Assembly: GCA_002504525.1 (NCBI GenBank)
Contig: DATD01000035.1
Span: forward strand, 136,267 to 174,089
Reading direction: 5' to 3'
DNA: 37,823 bases
DNA from: Methanomassiliicoccus sp. UBA345
Lineage (GTDB): Archaea; Thermoplasmatota; Thermoplasmata; Methanomassiliicoccales; Methanomassiliicoccaceae
The notes under the pieces were generated by a model. That model saw only the letters and a list, made by a program, of their open reading frames with translations, was not told the origin of the DNA and did no database searches. The position numbers were made by a program, and so were the translations under genes. Positions 23,262 through 31,110 of this stretch are shown here, piece by piece (the stretch's first letter is position 1; every line of letters begins with the position of its first letter).

Positions 23262-23312
23262 CTCTTTTATTCTTCTATCTATAACTCAATCATCCGGAGC
23301 GGCCTGTCCTTC

Positions 23313-23684
23313 ATGACCCCGATGGATATCGTCGAGATCATCGCCTGGATCATTGCTGGATTCGGGATCATCGTCATCATTCTGGCCAGCTTCGACGCCT
23401 TTATCCGCCTGGCCTGGACGCACCTGATCCAACGGGCCTCCGACTCCCATCGGAGGCTGGACCTCGTCATGATCAGGGAGAAGCTGACCAGCCGGCTCAT
23501 CTTCGGTCTGGACTTCCTGATCGCCAGCGACATCGTGCTCAGCGTTCTGGTCCCCAATCTGGAGGAGATCCTCCGGCTTGGCGGCATTGTGCTCATCCGG
23601 GTGGTCCTCACATTCCTCATCAGCAAGGAGACGCAGGAGCTGGAGAGAAGGCAGGAGCGGGAGATGCAGCACGACCATATCTAG
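23313..23684 (+). CDS. DUF1622 family membrane protein
   Basis: This 123-residue protein has two or three membrane helices: about residues 7-28 (IIAWIIAGFGIIVIILASFDAF), 62-80 (LIFGLDFLIASDIVLSVLV) and a weaker one near 88-102 (LGGIVLIRVVLTFLI), followed by a charged tail QELERRQEREMQHDH. The arrangement and the REKLTSRLIFGLDFLIASDI segment match DUF1622, whose function is unknown. ATG 23313 is the longest start and ATG 23322 an alternative. It ends at TAG (23682-23684); the frame after it ends 10 codons later without conserved sequence, so this TAG is an ordinary stop. Confidence 0.8.
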   Translation: MTPMDIVEIIAWIIAGFGIIVIILASFDAFIRLAWTHLIQRASDSHRRLDLVMIREKLTSRLIFGLDFLIASDIVLSVLVPNLEEILRLGGIVLIRVVLTFLISKETQELERRQEREMQHDHI

Positions 23685-23700
23685 GCGAACGGTGAGCGTG

Positions 23701-23711
23701 AAATAATATAA
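23701..23711 (+). promoter_or_regulatory. TATA box of the glpABC operon
   Basis: AAATAATATAA is centred 29 bases before the glpA ATG at 23735, pointing to a leaderless or very short-leader transcript. Confidence 0.5.
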
Positions 23712-23734
23712 GCAACGAGCGAGCTTGCAGGCCG

Positions 23735-25255
23735 ATGCGTTCTAGGGTGGAAGCGCTCATCATCGGCGGAGGGGCCACCGGCACCGGCATAGCCAGGGAC
23801 CTCGCCATGAGAGGTGCCGAGGTCATGCTGGTCGAGGCGGGGGACTTCGCCGCCGGCGCCACCGGGGCCAACCATGGCATGCTCCACAGCGGCGCGAGGT
23901 ATGCCGTCACCGACCCGGTCTCGGCAAGGGAATGCGCCGAGGAGGGAGCGGTGCTCAAGCGCATCGCCCGATTCTGCATCGAGGACACCGGCGGCCTGTT
24001 CGTTTCGGCTAGCAGGGACGATGCCGAATATGTGGACCGCTTCCTCCCGGCCTGCGGCAGGGCCGGGATCAGGGCGGAGGAGATCGACACCAGGGAGGCG
24101 CGGGAGATCGAGCCCTGCCTGGACGCGGGGATCAAGGCGGCGGTCAAGGTCCCGGACGCGTCCATCGATCCGTTCTTCCTCGCGCTGGGCAACGTCAGCT
24201 CGGCGCGCCGCCATGGCGCCACGGTGCTGAACCACAGCCCGGTGCGGAGGATCCGCCGCATCGACGGCGGCTTCGAAGCGGTCATCGGCCGCGGGGGAAG
24301 GGAGCGGAGGGTCGCTGCGGACGTGGTGATCAACGCCGCCGGCGCCTGGGCCGGGGAGGTCGCAGCCATGCTGGGCGTCAGCATCCCGCTCTGCATCGAC
24401 AAGGGCACCTTGGTAGTGTTCAACGGCCGCCTGGTAAACCGCCTGGTCAACCGGCTGCGGCCGCCGTCCGACGGCGACATACTCGTTCCTCATCGCACCG
24501 CCACCATTCTCGGCACGACCTCGTCGGCCGGCGCTGCGGGAGATCGGGCGACCAGCGCGGAAGTGGAGCGCCTGATCGCCGAGGCCGAGGCCGTTCTGCC
24601 GGGCATCAAAGAATCGAGAGCGGTCCGCGCTTACGCCGGGGCCCGCCCGCTTCTGGGCGGCGGCAGCGCCGGCCGAGGTGCTTCCAGAACGTTCCAGGTG
24701 ATCGACCACGCCTGCGACGGCGTCGACGGCCTGATCAGCGTGGCGGGTGGCAAGCTGACCACCTTCCGCCTCATGGCGGAGAGGACATCGGACGCGGTGA
24801 TGGAGAAGCTGGGCCGGGCGGCGCGCTGCCGCACCGCCGACGAGGAGATCGAGCCGTTCGATGATGCGCCGTCGAGCGACTTCGACCTCGAGGCGATGCG
24901 CTATCGCCATGGGACCAGCGCAGCGGCCCTATCGCCGTTCTCGACGGTCCCGGGATGCGGGTGCGAGGCCGTCACCCGAGGCGAGATGGAGCACTATGCG
25001 TCGTCGCCGGACGTCAGCGACATCGGCGACCTCATGCGGCGCACGCGGGCCGGGATGGGCTACTGCCAGGCAGGGCTGTGCGCGGTGAACATGGCCTCGG
25101 CCATGGACCAGGGGGCGAGGGAGTTGCAGCGTTACTATGGCGAACGGTGGAGGGGCGTGGAGCCCGTCCTGTTCGGAGAGCAGCTCCGCCAGGAGATGTT
25201 CAAGGCCCACCTCCTGAAGGCGTACGGCATCGATCACACGGAGGAAGGCCGATGA
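23735..25255 (+). CDS. glpA: Anaerobic glycerol-3-phosphate dehydrogenase, subunit A
   Basis: This is the FAD-containing catalytic subunit that oxidises sn-glycerol 3-phosphate to dihydroxyacetone phosphate. The N-terminal FAD site is ALIIGGGATGTGIARDLAMRGAEVMLVEAGDFAAGATGANHGMLHSG-type (residues 7-52), and the C-terminal FAD motif is VDGLISVAGGKLTTFRLMAE. The protein ends with a BFD-like iron-sulfur region (GCGCEAVTRGEM, then GYCQAGLCA). At 506 residues it is slightly shorter than the E. coli protein. It overlaps glpB by 4 bases (ATGA). Archaea build lipids on glycerol 1-phosphate, so this enzyme most likely serves glycerol or G3P catabolism or an electron shuttle. Confidence 0.93.
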   Translation: MRSRVEALIIGGGATGTGIARDLAMRGAEVMLVEAGDFAAGATGANHGMLHSGARYAVTDPVSARECAEEGAVLKRIARFCIEDTGGLFVSASRDDAEYVDRFLPACGRAGIRAEEIDTREAREIEPCLDAGIKAAVKVPDASIDPFFLALGNVSSARRHGATVLNHSPVRRIRRIDGGFEAVIGRGGRERRVAADVVINAAGAWAGEVAAMLGVSIPLCIDKGTLVVFNGRLVNRLVNRLRPPSDGDILVPHRTATILGTTSSAGAAGDRATSAEVERLIAEAEAVLPGIKESRAVRAYAGARPLLGGGSAGRGASRTFQVIDHACDGVDGLISVAGGKLTTFRLMAERTSDAVMEKLGRAARCRTADEEIEPFDDAPSSDFDLEAMRYRHGTSAAALSPFSTVPGCGCEAVTRGEMEHYASSPDVSDIGDLMRRTRAGMGYCQAGLCAVNMASAMDQGARELQRYYGERWRGVEPVLFGEQLRQEMFKAHLLKAYGIDHTEEGR

Positions 25256-26355
25256 GCCTTCCCGATGTGGACGCTGACGTGCTGGTGGCCGGCGGAGGGG
25301 CGGCCGGCCTCACCGCCGCCACCCGGCTGGCGCTGGATGGCAGGAGCGTCACCGTCATATCGTCCGCGACGCCGGCGACCGCGCTCTCCACCGGCAGGAT
25401 GCTCCTCGATCCCGAGCAGCTGGAAGCGGTGGAGTGGGCCTCCTTCTTTCTGGCCCAGTTCCGCCGGCAGGGCGCCTACTACGTCATGTCCAAGAGGCCG
25501 GTGAACGCCCTGACCAACTTTGGCACCGCCATGAAGCAATCGCTGACCAGCCCGCTGTTCGACTGGACCACCCGCGACCGGGACGTGGCGGTCGTCGGCC
25601 TGGTCGGGAACGGGGACCTCGATCCAGACCTCGTCAGCCGGGAGATCGGGCGGTCGCACCGCGTCCGGCCCCGCCCCTACTGGTTCTCCCCTTCATTCTC
25701 GCCGGAGCTGGACCGCGACCGCTTCGCCGAAGAGCTCGGGAGCGTTCTGATGAACGATGTGGCAGAAAGCACCATTGTACTGCCGCCGCTGCCGCAGCGA
25801 TCGCCGTACGATCTTCTGGCCGAGCTGAGGAAGCGCTCGGGCAAACGCATAGTCGAGGCGGCGACGCCGCTCTCGTGGCCGGGCCGCCGGTTCCAGGCGC
25901 TGATGGAAGGGACCGCCGCGAGGCTGGGCGTCACGGTCCTCAAGGACCGCCGGCTCATGTCGCTGGACATTGACGGAAGGGAGGCTGCCGGCGCCCTGCT
26001 GTCCTCGGGAGGAAGGACTCAGAAGGCGAGATTCAATGCTCTGGTGCTAGCCACCGGCGGCGTCCCGTCGGGAGGTCTGGACGTGGAAGGCCGCAACGTC
26101 ATCGATCCCCTTCGCCTGTTCAAGACCTCCTCCGCTCCGTCGCCGGGCGTTGCATCACATCGCCTACGCTCCGCCCTCTCGACCGGCATCGCGACAAGAA
26201 AGGGCAAAGCGGTCACGCTGCAGGGCGGTTCGCTTCGCAACGTCGTGGTGGCAGGCTCTCTCGCCAAGGGGATGTCGTACCCGCTCGGCCGCGGACTGGG
26301 GGACGTCGTGGTGCATGCATGGAAGGCGGCGCTCGCCGTGGAGGAGGTCCTGTGA
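25252..26355 (+). CDS. glpB: Anaerobic glycerol-3-phosphate dehydrogenase, subunit B
   Basis: This second flavoprotein subunit (367 residues) carries the dinucleotide-binding start DVLVAGGGAAGLTAATRLALDG and the closing FAD segment NVVVAGSLAKGMSYPLGRGLGDVVVHAWKAAL. The middle is less conserved, as is usual for GlpB. ATG 25252 is fixed by the 4-base overlap with glpA; a longer frame upstream is only a shadow. It ends in TGATG, shared with the glpC start. It works as the link between GlpA and the iron-sulfur subunit. Confidence 0.88.
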   Translation: MSLPDVDADVLVAGGGAAGLTAATRLALDGRSVTVISSATPATALSTGRMLLDPEQLEAVEWASFFLAQFRRQGAYYVMSKRPVNALTNFGTAMKQSLTSPLFDWTTRDRDVAVVGLVGNGDLDPDLVSREIGRSHRVRPRPYWFSPSFSPELDRDRFAEELGSVLMNDVAESTIVLPPLPQRSPYDLLAELRKRSGKRIVEAATPLSWPGRRFQALMEGTAARLGVTVLKDRRLMSLDIDGREAAGALLSSGGRTQKARFNALVLATGGVPSGGLDVEGRNVIDPLRLFKTSSAPSPGVASHRLRSALSTGIATRKGKAVTLQGGSLRNVVVAGSLAKGMSYPLGRGLGDVVVHAWKAALAVEEVL

Positions 26356-27377
26356 TGCTGCATCCCGAGAACAGATGCATCAAGTGCGGCGCCTGCCAGA
26401 GCGTGTGCCCCGTACTTCGATTGGAAGGACGCGAAACGTTCCCGGGGCCGCGCCGCCTCGCTGTGGAGGTCTCACGATTCTCGCGAGAAAACTCGACGTT
26501 GTCCTCTCCGCTGGAGATGTGCACCTCCTGCGCGCAGTGCGAGTCGGCCTGCCCGTCAAGGCTGCCCCTCACCGATGCGGTGATGCTCATGCGCGTCCGT
26601 CATGGCGCCCGCAGCGAGGGCGGCGATCGCATGCTGCGCAATTCTCGTCAGTTCGGCCGCACCATCGCGCCAGTGTCGAGTATGAGAGCGCCATCGGAAG
26701 GCTCCACCCTGTTCTTCCCCGGCTGCGTCGGGGAGGCGAGGACTGCATCCTCCGTCCAGGCGGCGATCGACCTGCTGCTCTCCACCGGCGACCGGACCTA
26801 TGTCCCGGACGGCTGGTCCTGCTGCGGCTCCCCGCTGGAGAAGATCGGGGAGAGGAGGGAGGCAGAGAGGCTTCGAAGCATCAACGCTCCGCTGCTGGAA
26901 GCGGCCGAGGCGGTCGTCACCGCATGCCCCGGCTGCGCCGTCCAGTTGCGCCGGTCGAACGGAGTGGAGGCGCTCCATGTGCTCGAATATCTGTACGAGT
27001 CGATCACCCCGGCGCGGCTAAGGCTGCGCTCATCACGCCTCCTTACCGTGGCGCTGCACTCCCCATGCCATCTGCTCCGGACGGTCGGCCCTCACACCAT
27101 CGACTATGCCCGCGAACTGCTCGCCTCCGTTCCCGGCCTGAGGGTGGTGGACATGGACGACGAAGGATGCTGCGGCGGAGGGGGCGGGGTGGCCTCGGCG
27201 CGGCCGGACCTGGCATTGAGGATGGCGCGGCGGAGGGTCGACAGCGCCGCGCGGGCCGGAGCGGAGGTGCTCCTGGCCCCCTGCCCCTTCTGCGTCGTCA
27301 ACCTCGGCCGCGCCGGTGGTGTGGAGGTTCGCGAGCTGACATCGTTCCTCGCATCTCTTTCGGAGAGCCGGTCATAA
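26355..27377 (+). CDS. glpC: Anaerobic glycerol-3-phosphate dehydrogenase, iron-sulfur subunit C
   Basis: This 340-residue electron-transfer subunit has two N-terminal [4Fe-4S] motifs, CIKCGACQSVCP and CTSCAQCESACP, followed by two CCG (cysteine-rich) domains. The first shows FFPGCVG and CCGSPLEK; the second shows HSPCHLL, CCGGGGG and PCPFC. The same domain order occurs in HdrD-like heterodisulfide reductase subunits of methanogens, so the electron acceptor may be part of that system. ATG 26355 overlaps the glpB stop by one base (TGATG). It is the last of three tightly coupled genes. Confidence 0.92.
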   Translation: MLHPENRCIKCGACQSVCPVLRLEGRETFPGPRRLAVEVSRFSRENSTLSSPLEMCTSCAQCESACPSRLPLTDAVMLMRVRHGARSEGGDRMLRNSRQFGRTIAPVSSMRAPSEGSTLFFPGCVGEARTASSVQAAIDLLLSTGDRTYVPDGWSCCGSPLEKIGERREAERLRSINAPLLEAAEAVVTACPGCAVQLRRSNGVEALHVLEYLYESITPARLRLRSSRLLTVALHSPCHLLRTVGPHTIDYARELLASVPGLRVVDMDDEGCCGGGGGVASARPDLALRMARRRVDSAARAGAEVLLAPCPFCVVNLGRAGGVEVRELTSFLASLSESRS

Positions 27378-27409
27378 CGAATAAATAGGGAGACAACGTC
27401 GATGACGCA

Positions 27410-27622
27410 TTGAACACCGAAAAGCCCCAATGCTTCTCATGCCTGTACATGGACAGGCGGCCCGAGTCGGGCATGAACACTGGTCTGATATTCTGTCAGA
27501 GGAAGAAACTGGTCCTCCGGCCCAAGGCGGAGTGCCCCATCTATGTGAGGGCGACCGTCCAGAACCGGGAAAGCTTCAACGCCTCGATCTACGGGACCAT
27601 GGCTGCCGAAGAGATGGAGTGA
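27410..27622 (+). CDS. Four-cysteine mini-protein
   Basis: This 70-residue protein is not recognised by name. It contains CFSC near the start, FCQ in the middle and ECPIY later, giving C-x2-C-x20-C-x12-C, a plausible zinc or iron site. The start is TTG 27410. A TATA-like AATAAATA at 27380-27387 lies 22-29 bases upstream, which fits a leaderless transcript, though no Shine-Dalgarno sequence supports the TTG. It follows glpC by 32 bases on the same strand. Its stop abuts a palindrome shared with the convergent gene. Confidence 0.65.
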   Translation: MNTEKPQCFSCLYMDRRPESGMNTGLIFCQRKKLVLRPKAECPIYVRATVQNRESFNASIYGTMAAEEME

Positions 27623-27633
27623 AGTTCACTCCA
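27615..27633. repeat. Palindrome joining two convergent stop codons
   Basis: TGGAGTGAA-G-TTCACTCCA is a perfect nine-base-arm palindrome. It contains the TGA stops of the four-Cys protein (plus) and of the KaiC-like gene (minus), each preceded by a GAG codon. The same TGGAGTGA arms occur at 32893-32908. Confidence 0.6.
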
Positions 27634-28273
27634 CCTGCCGGATATCGAACGGCGTCCACTTCGAAGACGTGACGCACCCCCTCATGTTGCGAATTCGCAT
27701 GCGGCGGTGCAGGTTCTCGTCGAACTTCAGCTCCATCACCCCATCGGAGATGGCCATAAGGTGGTTCACCGTCCTCTCGTCGTGAACGCCCTCGTTGACG
27801 GTGAAGATCGCGGTGCTGAGATCGTTGTGTATCCGAGATGACGATATCTGTACGAACTTCAGCACCACATTGGCCTGGTTGTACAGGAACAGCGTGGACA
27901 GCGAATGCATGATGATCCTCAGCGGACGCTCGGCATCGGAGGCCATGGCGGATATGTTGAACATGATGCCCTCCAGGTCGGAGCACCTCTTGATGTCGGT
28001 GCCCTGGCACGCGGTGCGGCCGTCCATCGAGCCCAGCAGCGACGAGTGATAGTCGATGATGCACAGATGTTCGTTCCTCTGTTCTTCGCTCACTCCGAAC
28101 GCGCTCATCACTTCGATCAGATCGGCCGGTAGCAGGTCCACCGCGATGAAGACCACCCTGTCGCCGCCGTCCATCCATTCCTTGGCGATCGATACTGCCA
28201 CTTCCAGCATGCCTATGCCGGGGCTTCCTACCATGAGCGTCGCTGAACTATCGGGAAAAGCATCCTTTAGCAT
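27626..28273 (-). CDS. KaiC/GvpD-like protein with degenerate P-loop
   Basis: This 215-residue single-domain protein has the RecA/KaiC fold pattern: a start ATLMVGSPGIGMLEVAVSIAKEWMDGGDRVVFIAVD, a central strand LRIIMHSLSTLFLYNQ at the Walker B position, and a C-terminal SDGVMELKFDENLHRRMRIRNMRG as in archaeal KaiC-like proteins. The P-loop reads GSPGIGML: the lysine and threonine needed to hold ATP phosphates are missing. It is therefore probably a non-hydrolysing partner or sensor. It begins 9 bases after the larger GvpD-like gene and is surely co-transcribed with it. Exact function unknown. Confidence 0.8.
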   Translation of the reverse strand: MLKDAFPDSSATLMVGSPGIGMLEVAVSIAKEWMDGGDRVVFIAVDLLPADLIEVMSAFGVSEEQRNEHLCIIDYHSSLLGSMDGRTACQGTDIKRCSDLEGIMFNISAMASDAERPLRIIMHSLSTLFLYNQANVVLKFVQISSSRIHNDLSTAIFTVNEGVHDERTVNHLMAISDGVMELKFDENLHRRMRIRNMRGCVTSSKWTPFDIRQVE

Positions 28274-28282
28274 GTCATCACC

Positions 28283-29749
28283 TCATAGGATGGGCGTCAG
28301 GCTCACTCCCCCGCCCACCTCCCTCGGCTCGAAGTGCCATGTGTAGCACTCGGTGAACGGTTCCTCTCCATACATCAGCACCGTGCCGCCCACCCGGTCC
28401 ACCCTCAGCCTGGTGGATGCCAGATCCGCCATGCGTCCGATCGAGCCGACCGAGGGAGGCGCCAGGGCGACGAAGATCCCCTGGTTCCGCCTCACCATCG
28501 CAAGGAAGTCCATGAGCTGATCGCTCAGCTCGCTGCCGTACATCGACTGCATGGTGTCGAAGCCCATTAGGACAAGGATCGGCCGTCCCGCCCCCGACAG
28601 GGAATACTCGATGTTCTGCCACTTGAAATCCAGGAAAGCGCTCTCCCCCTCGAACGGCAGGATGTATGGCGCATCGGAAAAGTTCATCTGATTGGCTTTC
28701 TCGGGAATGCGCACGCAGCTGTCGAACCGTTCCTTGGGGATCGACGGCACGACCCTGGCCCTGGCGCTCTCCGCCGAGGCCTTCCTCATAGGCACCCAGA
28801 TGACGCCTCGGCCCTGGGCCGCGAAGTTGGAGACCAGGCTCGCCTCGATCGCCCCGCTGACCGCGCCGGGGACGCCCGGCCCCAGCTCGATGAGGGTCAT
28901 GGAGCCCCTGGCAAGCCCGTCCAGCGGCACGTCAAGGTCGGCGATGCCCGTCGATACCGCTCCCTCCCGGTCCGGGATGGCCCTCCAGCGCATCGCGGCA
29001 CCCTCCACCGGCTCCGCCCGGGGATATCCGAAGGTCTGGATGCGCCCCCCGCTCAGGGTGAAGATGTACTTGGGCTGCTGGATCTCGCACCCCCTCATCT
29101 TGAGGATCTCCATCTCCCTCAGGCGGCGGCGGTTGAACTCCGACCGGCTCAGGTTTATGACCCCGTCGACCAGATAGTCAAGGTCAGAGGTCGATCGCTC
29201 GGCCACGAACAGCACGTTGCTGCCGTACACCTCCACGATGTCCCGCTGGATGGTGTTGAGCAGCTTGGCGCTGGTCAGCCCGTACATGTCGGCCATGGCA
29301 TCGATGGAGTCGATCACTGCCAGGCACTTGTGGGGAAGGTTGCTCTCGATCTTGCGGTACAGCCCTTCGAGCTCGCCCATGTCCCTCCCCACGGTGATGG
29401 CGAGCTTGCTGCCCTTGGACAGGCCCGACATCCCTTCGGCGATGCCTTTCAGGTCGCTCAGCTCATGGCGCCCGGCCGGGGATGCCCCCTTCCTGCGCGA
29501 GAAGTTGTCCGATAGCTCCGCCGCGTTCATCATCTCGTTCAGCCAGCCGAACTGTGACAGCAGCGAGCGGTCCGACACCCTGGTGGAGTGATAGAAGCTT
29601 CGATCCATGGACTGGAGCTCTTCGACCACCTGCAGGGCAAAGGTGGTCTTCCCGGTTCCGGCGTCCCCTCGAACGATGATGGAATGTCCTCCTGGGCTGT
29701 CGAAGAACCTGTGCACCTCTCCGGGAATCCTGTTCGGAACTGAAGCCAT
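28283..29749 (-). CDS. Double-domain GvpD/KaiC-like ATPase
   Basis: This 488-residue protein contains two RecA/KaiC-like domains. The first (about 1-240) has an intact Walker A, RGDAGTGKTTFALQVVEEL, a Walker B-like CLAVIDSIDAM, and the KaiC-family close LREMEILKMRGCEI. The second (about 260-488) begins STGIADLDVPLDGLARGSMTLIEL as in KaiC, but its P-loop is GPGVPGAVSG, without the lysine. The layout resembles GvpD-type regulators and related archaeal signalling ATPases. A purine-rich GAGGGTGAG precedes ATG 29749, and TATA-like blocks lie at 29770-29791. It is divergent from the glmU-like gene. Confidence 0.82.
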   Translation of the reverse strand: MASVPNRIPGEVHRFFDSPGGHSIIVRGDAGTGKTTFALQVVEELQSMDRSFYHSTRVSDRSLLSQFGWLNEMMNAAELSDNFSRRKGASPAGRHELSDLKGIAEGMSGLSKGSKLAITVGRDMGELEGLYRKIESNLPHKCLAVIDSIDAMADMYGLTSAKLLNTIQRDIVEVYGSNVLFVAERSTSDLDYLVDGVINLSRSEFNRRRLREMEILKMRGCEIQQPKYIFTLSGGRIQTFGYPRAEPVEGAAMRWRAIPDREGAVSTGIADLDVPLDGLARGSMTLIELGPGVPGAVSGAIEASLVSNFAAQGRGVIWVPMRKASAESARARVVPSIPKERFDSCVRIPEKANQMNFSDAPYILPFEGESAFLDFKWQNIEYSLSGAGRPILVLMGFDTMQSMYGSELSDQLMDFLAMVRRNQGIFVALAPPSVGSIGRMADLASTRLRVDRVGGTVLMYGEEPFTECYTWHFEPREVGGGVSLTPIL

Positions 29750-29868
29750 CGCTCACCCTCGGCATCTGAATATAATATCTTTAGAATTATATCCATCCTA
29801 TAAACCTTGCTGACAGGTTCCTTCGGATGATAACGACCCGCACGGAGGACTGGCCTTGCGTGATGGGG

Positions 29869-29880
29869 AATATATTTAAG
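29869..29880 (+). promoter_or_regulatory. TATA box of the glmU-like/glmS operon
   Basis: AATATATTTAAG is centred 43 bases before the GTG at 29917, giving a leader of about 15-20 bases that contains the AGGAGGAAGG ribosome-binding site. Confidence 0.55.
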
Positions 29881-29916
29881 TCCGTGTAGTTGAATCGAGC
29901 ATCAGGAGGAAGGTCC

Positions 29917-31110
29917 GTGAAGGCAGTCATTCTAGCTGCGGGCGAGGGCACGCGATTGCGACCGTTCACCATGTCCCGCCCCAAGGGCATGATACCGGTG
30001 GGGAACCGCCCCATCCTTGAATACATCGTCGAGGCGCTGGTGAGCAACGGCGTAAAGGACATCATAATGGTTGTCGGCTACCGCAGGGACACCATCATGC
30101 TTCACTTCCAGGATGGGAAGCGGTTCGGCGCGTCCATCGAATATGTGGTCCAGGAGAAGCCTCTGGGGACGGCGCACGCCCTCGCCCTGGCCGGGCCGAA
30201 GCTGAATGGAAGCGGCTTCCTTACCGTTGCGGGCGACAACCTGATCGATGCGCAACTGATCTCCGACCTGCTGGGCAGCATGAACGGCCCCACCATGGTG
30301 GTGGCGGAGTCGGAGAACCCCTCCAAGTACGGCGTGGTCAAGATCGAGGGGAACCGGATCGTGGGCCTGGTGGAGAAGCCCGACAGCAGGATGGGAAACA
30401 TCATCAACACCGGCATCTACTATTTCCCTGATCATTTGATCGACATTTTCCGCTCTCAGGTCTTCGGCAAGGAACTGGGCATAACCCAGCTGCTGGCCGC
30501 TCTGGTTCCCGGGCTCGGGATAACGGCGGTGAAGTCCAAGGGCCGATGGAACGATGCGGTGTATCCGTGGGACCTGCTCAACGTGAACGCCCAGGCGCTG
30601 GACTTCAACGGACAGGGGATCAAGGGAACGGTGGAGCCGGGCGTGATAATGAAGGGCCAGGTGGCCATCGGCGCGGGAACAAGGGTGCGCTCAGGATGCT
30701 ATATCGAGGGGCCGGTCACCATCGGGGAGGGCTGCGACATCGGCCCCAACGTGGTGGTCCTCGCTTCCACCTCCATCGGCAACGGGGTGCAGATCGGACC
30801 GTTCAGCTACGTCTCTCACTGCTTGATCATGAGCAACGCCGTCATCGGCTCCCATACCCATCTCTCAAGATCGGTCATCGGGGACGGGGTCAGGGCCAAT
30901 GCCGGGCTGTTCGCGCCCTCCGACGCATGCATCGTCCGGGCGGACCGCGAAGTATTCCAGCTCACCGACGTGGGCGCACATATCGGTCAGGACACCAATG
31001 TCGGCTCCAGGGTCGTGATATCCCCTGGCTCGGTGATAGGGGCGGACTGCCGCATCGATGATGGAGTGCGGGTCTCCGGCAACCTGGAGAACAAGAGCGT
31101 TGTGGTCTGA
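29917..31110 (+). CDS. glmU: Bifunctional sugar-1-phosphate nucleotidylyltransferase/acetyltransferase (GlmU-like)
   Basis: This protein makes UDP-GlcNAc from glucosamine 1-phosphate, as in archaeal ST0452-type enzymes. The N-terminal nucleotidyltransferase starts VKAVILAAGEGTRLRPFTMSRPKGMIPVGNRPI and contains EKPLGTAHAL, VAGDNLIDA and VEKPDS. From about residue 240 the C-terminus is a left-handed beta-helix of hexapeptide repeats (IGAGTRVRSGCYIEGPVTIGEGCDIGPNVVV and onward). The start is GTG 29917, 4-13 bases after AGGAGGAAGG; a TTG at 29890 upstream crosses the ribosome-binding site. The length is 397 residues. It shares TGATG with glmS. A glucose-1-phosphate thymidylyltransferase role is less likely given glmS next to it. 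Confidence 0.9.
   Translation: MKAVILAAGEGTRLRPFTMSRPKGMIPVGNRPILEYIVEALVSNGVKDIIMVVGYRRDTIMLHFQDGKRFGASIEYVVQEKPLGTAHALALAGPKLNGSGFLTVAGDNLIDAQLISDLLGSMNGPTMVVAESENPSKYGVVKIEGNRIVGLVEKPDSRMGNIINTGIYYFPDHLIDIFRSQVFGKELGITQLLAALVPGLGITAVKSKGRWNDAVYPWDLLNVNAQALDFNGQGIKGTVEPGVIMKGQVAIGAGTRVRSGCYIEGPVTIGEGCDIGPNVVVLASTSIGNGVQIGPFSYVSHCLIMSNAVIGSHTHLSRSVIGDGVRANAGLFAPSDACIVRADREVFQLTDVGAHIGQDTNVGSRVVISPGSVIGADCRIDDGVRVSGNLENKSVVV

Noticed and set aside
23682..23684. TAG at the end of the DUF1622 gene as a readthrough site
   Set aside because: The frame ends 10 codons later at TAA and adds nothing recognisable.
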